Assembly (NCBI GenBank): GCA_963995525.1
Contig: OZ023206.1
Coordinates: 63,409,429 to 63,473,428 of the forward strand
Reading direction: 5' to 3'
Origin: Escarpia spicata
Lineage: Eukaryota; Annelida; Polychaeta; Sabellida; Siboglinidae
Length of the DNA stretch: 64,000 bases
The translations under genes were made by a program, and so were the position numbers. The notes beneath the pieces were generated by a model, which was not told the origin of the DNA, searched no databases, and saw nothing but the letters and a program-made list of their open reading frames with translations. Numbering within the stretch: position 1 is the first letter of the stretch; every line of letters starts with the position of its first letter. Shown one piece after another: positions 35,120 to 47,200 of this stretch.

Positions 35120-35615
35120 GGAATTGGTGCCTGGAAGGGATACACTTACATTGGTGCCTGGAAGGGATACACTTACATTGGTGCCTGGAACGGATACACT
35201 TACATTGGTGCCTGGAAGGGGATACACTTACATTGGTACCTCAGAGAAGATACACTTACATTGGCGCCTGGAGGGGATACACTTACATTGGTGCCTGGGA
35301 GGAGATACACTTACATTGGTACCTCAGAGAAGATACACTTACATTGGCGCCTGGAGGGGATACACTTACATTGGTGCCTGGGAGGAGATACACTTACATT
35401 GGCGCCTGGAGGGGATACACTTACATTGGTGCCTGGGAGGAGATACACTTACATTGGTGCCTGGGAGGAGATACACTTACATTGGTGCCTGGAAGGGGAT
35501 ACACTTACATTGGTGCCTGGAAGGGGATACACTTACATTGGTGCCTGGGAAGAGATACACTTAAATTGGTGCCTGGAGGGGATACACTTACATTGGTGCC
35601 TGGGAGGATACACTT
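35120..35615. repeat. 28-bp minisatellite between MRPS18C and HELQ
   Basis: About eighteen units of 26-29 bp have the core GGTGCCTGGGAGGAGATACA followed by CTTACATT, with GGTACCTCAGAGAAGA variants. The three long overlapping plus frames here are products of the repeat. Confidence 0.95.
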
Positions 35616-36006
35616 ACAATGCTCTACAGTTAACATATGAAGATTGGTGCAAGCTCACAGAATGTACACATTTCTGTAGGTTCATAGAAATCGGCATCCT
35701 ATTTGTTGAGGTTACACAGATTACAATTTGTCGCTGACCACCGTGGAATAGGTCATCCAACGTGGCTACATCAAACATACGACATCAGTATGACACGATC
35801 TTCTAGACTCAAAATTATGACATTTCCAAATAGCTTACATATCAGATGTCAATTGTTATGCTTACATAAATAATCCTCTAACCGAGAATCAAAATCTGGG
35901 CTATATTTGGCACAACACTGAATGAACAAACATTCCTTCCTCCACTGCACTGGGAAGCAGGAGGTCAAAGGTCAGCAGGATGTCAAAGGTCAACTTCTCC
36001 CTTGTC

Positions 36007-39000
36007 TCAACTGGTCAATGCCAGTGAGCTGGCTTGGCTATTGTCAGGTCTTGTTGCCACGGTAACAGTTGGCATGTCAACAGGTACGGTTGTCATGATG
36101 TCTGCTTCATCTCTCAGACTCTCCACTTTCTCAGCCAGCAGAAGCTGCAGCAGACGATGGTCAGAATAAGTAACCTTTCTATCAAGCAGAATTCACACTA
36201 GTCCACAAATTATATAAAATAAGAGCTACTGAAATATGAGCAAGAGTAGGACCTGGTGATTATGAGCAATATTACAGAGGCAGAAACAGTGCCTTTGATA
36301 TTTCACAAGTCGGCAATACACCCAGGATAACCATAATATGAATCTTCAACATGTCAACAAAAACGTAAGTTAACCATTATAGTATTTTTATTTATAATTC
36401 TGTACTATTTCACAATTACCATCATGTTACAGATACAGATGTAAACCTTTTATAAAATATCAACTAATTGAAAGGTTATCGATGTTTGAACACTTCAGAT
36501 TTTAAATGTAGAAACTATCTAAATTATTTCATCATAAATAAAACAACCATAGATGGGAAATCCCACCCCTAAGAAGAAACTATTAAGCCTAGTAAATATG
36601 ACATGTAGACACCATATCCGCAGTGAGGTGTAACGCTGCCATACAGGGTTAGAGTTAAAGGTCACCTTGGCCGAGGCAATGATCTGCTTCGCTGCCTTGT
36701 GGGAAAGGAACTCGACGGCTTTCACCAATGCTGATGACTCTGCAAACGCCACCTGCTGGAGGTTCTTGTAACCAGCCCTGTACAGCTGTCGTGCTCGACC
36801 CTGAAATACATGTGCATTGATAACTCATTGATTTACAAACCATGAAATAATCATGATGGCAAGCACATTTTAAAAGTATGGTTCTCTGAAGTAAGCATAA
36901 GACAGGAGATCACTGGAGTATCCTAGTAAATCGCGTGTGATTAGAATTTGCCAATGCTGCAATTTCTTTTGCCTACATCTGCCATCTGGGCCAGAAAGAT
37001 TGGCTTGATCTAAAATTCTATAAGCATCTTGGAAGGATCTGCAAGGCTGGAAGAGAGGAGTTTACGAGTATGGTACTCACTATAGTGACAGCCGGAATCT
37101 CTACCAGTGGGATGAGTTCCATTGTCACGCAGTATGACAGGCGCTTCACAAAGTTTGGCAGCAGGTCCTGCAGTGCCCACAGCTCTTCCAGCTCCTAATG
37201 ACAGATGACTTGGTGACAATCACGGTCATAGCTTAAGGACAATCAACAACTCATCTTTTACACAATGACGGATATAGCTTTGCAAAAATCTGTTGCATAA
37301 CTTTGCGTTGGTCGTGTACACAGACCTGCCTACCCCAAAAACTTCCTGTCAGTAATCCGTCTTCCCATTTACACTGATTTTCAGGAATATAGGCTTCCTG
37401 TCAGTAATAGTTCAGAACCGTGTCAGATATTGTCAGGAAAAGAACAGCACTGTCAGTAATACTTTAATACTGTGCCTATGATGATAGTTGTACCCAAAAC
37501 ATAATTGTCTCTAATAAACTGTGAGGTGTTTTGAAGCGTCCAGTTAACAAGGTAAGGTAGATGTTCATAACCAGCATTGGTTGAAATCAAACATGAAGAA
37601 GCGTAGCTCTAATGTAAATGCGTCTATACACTATTGGCATAGGTAATTTACAATGACTAGAACTGTTTTACTGTCTTCAAGTCAAACTTTAAGCAACTGA
37701 AAGAACCTCAATAATTTTGTGTTTAATACTAACCATTGTAATTCTGATTTTATGTAACTTTCAAAAACAGCATGCTGACTCAAGCAAAATTCCACATTAC
37801 AGCCCGATTATGTAATAAACAGCAAATAACAAATACCACTCAGAGATTTACATTGTAAACTTTACTATAGAGAGAAACGCACGATCATCAGGTTTTAAAT
37901 GCATGATAGTCTCCAAATTCTAAGTTCAGAATCAACAGGTGCAAGTTGAATGCATGTCAAACCTTACACTGCACACTGTTGCGACTAGGGCACTTGTGTA
38001 GTTTCTTCATTCAACATCATCCCAGGCATATTTATATTACAAAAATATTGTGTCTTAGCACACTTTTGAAGCCCAAATAGCGACCCGGTTTGCACAGCGG
38101 TAGCATTGCGCTCGTAAAATGGGCAATATAGAGACATATATTGGTGCAAAACGGGGCGCTATTTACACCTCAAAAGTGCTCTAAGACGCAATATTCTTAA
38201 AAGTAAATATGCCTGGGATAATGTTGAATAACAGAACTAACGCACTGAGCCTGAGGTATCAAAGTTAGGCAAAACTCAAGTTATAATGGCAAAATCGAGG
38301 TGGGTCAAGATTCTACACTAGTGCCGCGACTAGTTGTGTCCACTGTCCACACATGACATGTCTGGTCAGAGTGCCGTCAGTACGCTGCTGTTATAAACTT
38401 TTGCAGCACACGTTTCGTCTTGGCTGGTGATGTTCTGCCATTTCGATCTCCGCCATCATTTCGTGCCGCGTGACTTCTTTGTGTTTGAGCGCAGAAATGT
38501 GAATTTATCGTAACGCTGTTTCCTATTGGTCAGATTACGACCAGAAGCAGCGAATGAAAAATCATGTCACAACAAGCTGCATATATATGATGCCTCCTGT
38601 TGAATATAGCGGAAGCTAAATTTGAGGAGCACGGAAGTGATGGACGATCATTGTGATAAATACAGAATCTGTAATATTTTCATCCCTCGCCGTAATACCG
38701 TAATTTGAGGTGTGTTTCCGGAATGATTCCGGACAATCCGGAATGGTAGGCAGGTCTGTGTACATAGCTTCATGTGAAGGACTCTGGGATAGTGTCATTA
38801 TGTTGTAACAGCCCTAACATGTCAATGTGACCTGTACTGCACAGAATCAATTACCTATGTTCATTCTAATGCTGCAACAGTATTATTATCACAACATTTT
38901 GTAGAGCACCATATAACCATGACCAGCCAGTTGATAGGTGCGTACATACAGCGTAACATATAAACAATCAAGATTTCTAAATATAAAAAATAATAGTAAA

Positions 39001-42000
39001 ACACTCAATAAACAACAAATTAAATATTACTAATAACTAAACATTAGATTAATGAATAAAATAACTAAACTATATAAAATGTGTCCTAATTCAGTTCCTC
39101 TCTGTGCATTAGCAGCCGGTTTCATGAAACCGCTAAGAATGAGTTTTATCAAAGACGTGACTAAGTTATCGCGTAACTTTAAAATCCCCTCATGAAACCG
39201 GCCCCACATTTATTAGGTAAAAACATTACTTTATAACATGTGTAGAACAGTGGAGACCAAGTAGAGTGTCACCTGACAGAAATGCATGACACATGACGCG
39301 AATGACGCGGCGCCAGTGAGCAGTTGTTGGATGAAGCCGCGAGGAAGTTGGAACTTGGCGGCGACTTCCCACACAGACTGCTGCTTCCATAGGCTGTACA
39401 GGATGAGGGTGAGGTAGAACCGTTCAACCACGTCCTCGTCCGCATTCTGCAACCATGTCACACTTCACTGATTACGATGCCACGATTCATTGATTAAAAC
39501 ATCACGTTTCACTTATTAGTTATGGCATGCCTCATTGATTATCACATCACGGGTCACTGATTTATCATGTCATGTTTCACTGATTTGCTATGTCACGGTT
39601 CACTGATTACCATGGTGTAGTTCACTGATTAACACATTGCAGTTAATTGATAGTTAATTGAATACCATGCCATGGTTCACTGATTACCATGTCACTGTTC
39701 ACTGAATACCATACTGCTGTTCACTGATTACTAAGTCACGGTTCATGAAAATACACAAAGGTATCCACTCTACAACACCCCCTACGAAAATAATAAAGAA
39801 ACAAAATCTTCCCTACCTCTCATAACATTTGAGAGCATGCAAGGAGAGAGACAACTGTTATTTTGGCATTACTTCGCAGAGTCGCTCTCACTCACCTTCC
39901 TTGTTCTCTGTCCCGATGCTTTCTTCGCAATGTAGCTCTCCGAGACGCCTACCAGTGCTGCCACCTTTAGCTCAGTCTCGTCTAGATTGTTCATCTACAA
40001 CGGGGAGTGTTCTTCTTGTGAACGATCACCCACTTGCTGCAATGTTAATACGTCTAGACTACTCTTGATCGGGTGGTTTCTATCATTAGTTGTTGTGGTA
40101 CTGGTTTGTGTTGTAATTAGTTAGAGCCAAAAACACTGTTCAAAGTATGTAATTTTCAGACATTTTCCCGGGTGTATGCTCAGTGCGTAGACGTTGTAGA
40201 CACGTAATAATGTTCATTCTTTCATTAATACTCGGTTCTTGTTCAGCGTGTTCCTTATTATATCATTGCTATACATTCCTACTAAAAAAACAAAAATGGA
40301 ATGATAAAAATACTCTCTTTTAGGATATGCTAAATCAATGTGGCTCTTTGTCAGCTTGACTTGAGACCCAACGACAAGAGTTTCTTGCAGTGGGCAGGAA
40401 TACAAGCTGTCTCTCTACCAGCGTGCTTAATCAGACATGTGGTCACTTGAACATGTCTGGTCTGAAACACTGGACAGTAAACGTGACCCGCCACACGGGT
40501 TTTACGTTGCACAGGCGTGTTCTGCACACAAGCCAAAAATAGCTGTCACGATCACATCCCATCAATTGTGTGATTTGGCCTGAAATGTATACTTAATAAC
40601 CTCATCTTTCAATTTCCAGTTTATTTTCCTCGACAAACAATCCAAAACTAAGAACATGCATACATTTATGGACCACCATACACTGTATTAAGAAACCACG
40701 GACAATACGAATCAAAATGACCCCGTTTTTCAAAACATCTCTTTAAAAATATTGCTTCAATTTTAGCAATAAATAAAAAACTACAGAAGATATTTTAACA
40801 AGTGAGGTGTCATTTTAAAGCTCCTGAACTGTGGATTCCAAAATGGTACTAAGGTCCATTTTACGTTTTTGTAACTTAATAGCCACTTTGCTGTGGCTGG
40901 TCCGAGCAAGCTAGATGTTACTTTGAAACTGCTTAGCAACTTCAGGCAATAAATCCAGGGAAAGATTGAATTTACAATCTAAAACTATGTTCTATTTATT
41001 CAATACAAAAATTATTTAGCATATCAACTATGGGAAAATATGGTCTGTTTACATTAAAAACTGTCACAAAAACTACACAATCTATCTGTAATCAAGCTGG
41101 CATGTGTGTATGTTCACATTTCCTTGCTACACAGTTTGCATCTCGGGGCATCAAGACCATTCAGAAAAAAGTAATACCTTTATCTGTTCGAAATTCACCA
41201 GTGGTTTTAACAGGTTTTAGGGTTTCTACTGTATATTAGACAGAAATAAATTGATTGTTGATAATGCTACACATATTTTCTGCAGCAGTTCTTAGCACTA
41301 ATCAATTGGAGATGTTTTACGTAACTTATGTTACCACGAAATTTTTTTTTAAATTTATAACACATTATATATAATATATTATCATAACTAACATAATTTA
41401 CAAATACTGCGTCTGTGTGAATTTTTGCTAGTTCAAACAACTACATCACAGAAACCCAGCTACCTAAATGGTGTATATCATTGTTAGTTATTTATGTTTG
41501 AAAAAAAGTGGAAATTACAATTCTACTAATTCTGTCTGATAAAAAATGACTGCGAAAATGTGTCACCTGATTAAAGTAGACCATCCACGATGGTTTGACC
41601 TGTGATCCAAGGTCGTAGGGCGTGACAACGTAGAGGAGATGGAGGTAGTTGGTTACAACGAGAGATTGTAGGGCTGTCCGAAGGTCCGAGTAGAGCTGAC
41701 TGGCTCGGTCAATGTCCACTGAACCTGCAGGTCAACGGTCATTGGTGTGAAGCACTATTCAGTCCTGATAGTAATGGCAATTTAAATATAGTAGCCCGAA
41801 GAATTAGAAATTTGTTTTAAATGTTGCAGCCACAAAAATAAGTAATTTAAAAACACAAGTTAACCAGACAGGTCAACTATCTACACACACACTCTTGGTG
41901 ATACATTTTAATAGGAATCTCCCTGACTGATGCTAGAAATGTCCTTCATGAAGCACTTAGTGACTGACTACTACAGAACATGACCAACTAATCATGTAAT

Positions 42001-43434
42001 ACATATTATTATTCTTTATCACTACAATTTGAATGAACTATTTCTGATGTATATATATATGTTCTGACAGCATATGACATATGTATATATATATATATAT
42101 ATGTCATATGCTGTCAGAACAGACCATAAGTCGGATTTTACATTTTTGAGTTTATTTGTTAATCAGACGCAGCAATCAAAGAGCTTTCAATGATACCGAG
42201 TCTGTCATTCTGTCACAATTATTCACTTCCCAGTCTCAATTTCCAAGAAAGCCTATGTGAAAATTTAGCTACAGTCTTACTGAGATAATCGTTATTTAAA
42301 CTTTTCAATTATATGTTGTTGTTTTCACCAAGAAGGCCTTAGGAACCATTTAAACCAATTCAATTGGAAGGAAGTCCAGTATTCAAGGAAGTCCAGTGGT
42401 TGAAAAATGGGTTCTTCCTCTTGTTTTACCTCTCCTTCCTGTTCATCTTCTCTTCCTTCTTCTTCCTCTCCTCTCCTTCTTTTTCTCCTTCTCCTTCCTT
42501 TCGTTCTTCCTCTTGTTCTACCTCTCCTTCTTCCTATTCTTCCTCTCCTATTTCCTCCCATTTTCTTGTTTTTTCTCTCCTTCTTCCTCTTCTTATGTCT
42601 TTCCTTGTTACTATCCTTCATCCACTAATTCTTCCTCTCCTTCTTCCTTCTTCCTCTCCTTCTTCCTTCTTCCTCTCATTCTTCCTTCTTCCACTCCTTC
42701 CTCTCATTCTTCTTCTTCCTCTCAACATTGAACAAGCTTGAATGAAACAAATAATACTTACTTTCGATAGTGTAAATTTTGCACCGAGTCCTCATTCTCT
42801 GTTCTTTACGGCAACTAATCTGCTGTCACGACTAATAACCTTCAAAATTTTCCCCAAAGAGGAGACGAAATAACTGTACCTTCTTGAGCCTCGAGTTCAA
42901 CGACCTCACCAGCATGGTCAACGCGTTGTCGAATAAGTCGAGGCACATCCCGGCCAGACACAGTTTGCTGTGGGTTGCATCGTACCTGTTGTGGCCGCGA
43001 GCACAGGCATAGCAGGCCCACGGGCGCCGTTGGGTAGTCCTGGATCAGACACTTCGGTGCCATTTCAACTTGCAAAATTGGCATCGTCATCACCTCCTCC
43101 ATTGTTTTAGTTCTCATTTTCTCCACTGCTCGCTCTATTGGCTGCATTGAAATACTCACCGCTCAACTCATTTTGGACTAAATCGCTGAGGTCCGCCATT
43201 TTCTGCAGCATGACAGGTCAGGTCATTATATAGATTCTGCAACATGACCTATATATAGGTCAGTGCAAACTACCTTGACAATGCACTATTTCGTTGATTC
43301 CTTATATCAGGAGCATCCTGATCGGTTCAAAACCAAGCTCATTGGAAAGAGCTACATCGATTTGGTAAACTAACATACTAATACAAAAAATGAAAACATA
43401 GGTCAAATTACGAATAAGAACTTTGAAGACGGGT

Positions 43435-43532
<98 letters not shown>

Positions 43533-44196
43533 AAACTTAATTTTGACACCATCAAATCCTGGGCTGCTGCCTCATTCACTGGTGTGTACAAACATAGAAT
43601 TCTAAATAACTTCAAATAAATTCACACATATATATTTATATATACACATGTGTATATATAAATATATATACATATTCATATGTTCACATATTGTAATCAC
43701 ACTAACTCTAACTTTACCGACTTATTAATTATAATTTCTTGCAACTGATTTTTCATTTACTTTCTAATTTGTAAACACATTGATTGGCTATTAAAGGTAG
43801 GTATGACAGATCAAACTGTTAAAATAAAATCATTGAACTGTATATTTTATCAACCACCTTGTCCCTAAAACTCACCCTTGAACGTAGCACGGCCCAGAGT
43901 AGTGACCTCAAGGTCACCATTCTGTCCACCGGTCAGCTTCACCAGGCCGATGTCCAGCAGTGTCTGTAGCTCAGTGGAGACAAGACTGGACAGGTCAATG
44001 TCCAGCTGAGTGCTCTGGACATGACAGAGAGTGTGGCGGAGAAAGGTCTGGACCGACTGGACGGACGGTGTCAACTAGCACGAGAGAATAATAACTGTGT
44101 CAGCAAATGGTGTCTGATATTTGAACTGTGACCTATGACACTTTTATGAACATGTACGTCAGTTATTTACTTCATATATATTTATATATATGTATG

Positions 44197-44267
<71 letters not shown>

Positions 44268-47200
44268 CCGGAACAAATCATGAGAATTGTTTTTTATTTA
44301 AATAAACAAATAAATTATTATATTACAACATATTTTGATTAATATTAATAAAATATATACTATATATTAATGTTAATCAAGATACATGTATTTATTTAAA
44401 TATCAAAACAATTCTTACAATTTCATGAATGTTCTACAATATGCATGCAGCACTATGCAAGTTTGTTCCGGATATGTCACTCCACACATTTTAGTAATCA
44501 ATTCCACTGTGTGGAGTGACACAAACCTTGAGCCCTATGGTAGTTAGCAGGAGTCGTCTCAAGCCCTTCCCTCCTTCATACAACAGACTGCTGACACAGT
44601 GCTCTACCGGCCCGCCTAGTAACTCCAGCAGCTGAAACATGCAAATACATACTTCATGCACACAAACTCTCATTCACTAGCCCACTCACTCGTCCACTTG
44701 TTCACTCGTTCCATCTCTCACTTACACACTCAATTTTCACTCACTCGCATGTTCACTCATTTACTCGCTCCCTGACTAACACTCACTCTTGTGTTCCCTC
44801 ACTCACTCACTCACTCGTTCACTTGCTCACTCACTCGCCGAGTCACTCACTCATCCAGTCACTCGATCACTTGCTGAGATACTCACCCATCCACCCACTC
44901 ACTCACCCACCCATTCACCTACACGCTCACTCACCCACTCACTTATTCAATTCACTCACTCAGGCACTCATCCACTTGCTCACTGAGTCACTAACTTATC
45001 CAATCACTTGATCACTCGCTGAGTCACTCAACCACCCACTCACTCACCCACCCATGCATCCACCCTCTAACTCATCTGCCTACCCGCCCGCCCACCCACC
45101 CACTCATTCACCCACCCACCCACTCATCCACCCATTCACACACCCACCCACTCACTCACCCATTCACCCACCCATTCACCCACCCATTCACTCACTCACC
45201 CACCCTCTAACTCATCTGCCTGCCCGCCCGCCCACACACCCACTCATTCACCCACCCACTCACTCATCCACCCATTCACACACCCACCCACACATTCACC
45301 CACCCATTCACTCACTCACCCACCCACTCACTCCCCCACCCACCCTACCACAGACCTGCCTACCCCAAAAACTTCCTGTCAGTAATCCATCTTCCCATTT
45401 ACACTGATTTTCAGGAATATAGGCTTCCGGTCAGTAATTGTTCAGAATCGTGTCAGATATTGTCACGGGGGGGGGGGGGGGTTAGGGGGTAGCGACGGCA
45501 AAACCATTACGTTACGCTGTCATCGACATCGCCTAGACTCTAGTCTACTCAACTCTAGTATTTAGCCTATCCCTGTATTATAGCCTGTAAATGATAGACG
45601 GAGGGTGGGTAGCGACGGCAAAACCATTACGTTACGCTGTCATCGACATCGCCTAGACTCTAGTCTACTCAACTCTAGTATATAAGCCTATCCTATCCCT
45701 GTATTATAGCCTGATAGAATGATAAATGATAGACGTGGGGGGGGGTAGCGACGGACAAAACCATTACATTACGCTGTCATCGACATCGCCTAGACTCTAG
45801 TGACTGTATGATAGGCTGTAAATGATAGACTAAACTCCTCAATAAATACACTAACTTAGTCTCAGTCAGTTGGCCTAACACTACAAGTACAACACTCACA
45901 CAATTTTTGCATTACACGTTTCTTTTTGGTTGGCGGTGGCATCGTTTCGCTGTCAGCCATAATTTTGTGCCGCGTGACTTCGTTTTGTTTGATCGCGAAA
46001 ATGCGAATTTGTCATAACGCTGTTTCCTATTGGTTAGATTACGACCAGACTCAGTGAATGAAAAACCATGTCACAACATGCTGCATACATATGCTGCCAC
46101 CTGTTGAATATAGTGGAAGCTAAATTTGAGTGATTGGCGAACATGGTGACAGTCCGTAATATTTTCATCCCTCGCCGTAATACCGTAATTTGAGGTGACT
46201 TTCCGGAATGATTCCGGACAATCCGGAATGGTAGGCAGGTCTGCTACCACTCACTCACCCTTCCACTCACTCACTCACTCACTCACTCACTCACTCACTC
46301 ACTCACTCACTCACTCACTCACTCACTCACTCACTCACTCACTCACTCACTCACTCACTCACTCACTCACTCACTCACTCACTCGCCCACACACCGACCC
46401 ACCCACTCACTCATCAACCCACTCATTCACCCACCCACCGACCCACCCATTGACTCACCCACCCACTCACCCACCCACCCTCCCACTCACTCACTCACCC
46501 TCCCACCCACCCACTCATTCACCCACCGACCCACCCATTCCCTCACCCACCCACCCACCCTCCCTTCCTTCCTCCCACTCAACCTCCCATCGACTCACCT
46601 ACCCACTCACTCACTGTGAGGGCAAGGAAGGGGTAGAGGTACCTGTTGTTTGTCCTTGGTCTGACAGATGAGAATGCTCTCCCCAGTGGAGTCGAGGCCT
46701 GCTCTGCCCGCCCGCCCAGTCATCTGTTTGTACTGGCTGCGGCAGAGGAAACTCATGCCCACATACGGGGAGCGCAGGATCACCCTGGAAGGGGTGAAAA
46801 TAACACAAACCATCACAAAAGGGGTCATTATTTCAAACAAACTGCAAGACAAAGATTTCTGGGTCACTTTAAAAAATAAAATCCCCAGCCTTTCATTCAC
46901 TGACATGAACTAATGAGTCACTATCACACTGTTTGACATAGTGTATTGTTCATTGTGTGGTGTAGTTGGAACACTGTTTGATGTAGTGTATTGTTCATTG
47001 TGTGGGGTGGTTAGAATGCTGTTTGAAGTAGTGTATTGTTCATTGTGTGGTGTGGTTAGAACACTGTTTGATGTAGTGTATTGTTCATTGTGTGGTGTGG
47101 TTAGAATGCTGTTTGATGTAGTGTATTGTTCATTGTGTGGTGTGGTTAGAATGCTGTTTGATGTAGTGTATTGTTCATTGTTTGGTGTGGTTAGAATGCT

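Noticed and set aside
35113..35737. Overlapping plus frames of 146-206 codons rich in HLHW and YTYIG repeats
   Set aside because: Product of the 28-bp minisatellite; no start context or homology.
42325..42741. Arg/Lys-rich and Ser/Leu-rich small proteins
   Set aside because: Composition artefacts of the TTCCTC tract.
44789..46671. His/Thr/Ser/Pro-rich proteins
   Set aside because: Translations of the CACT/CACC satellite.
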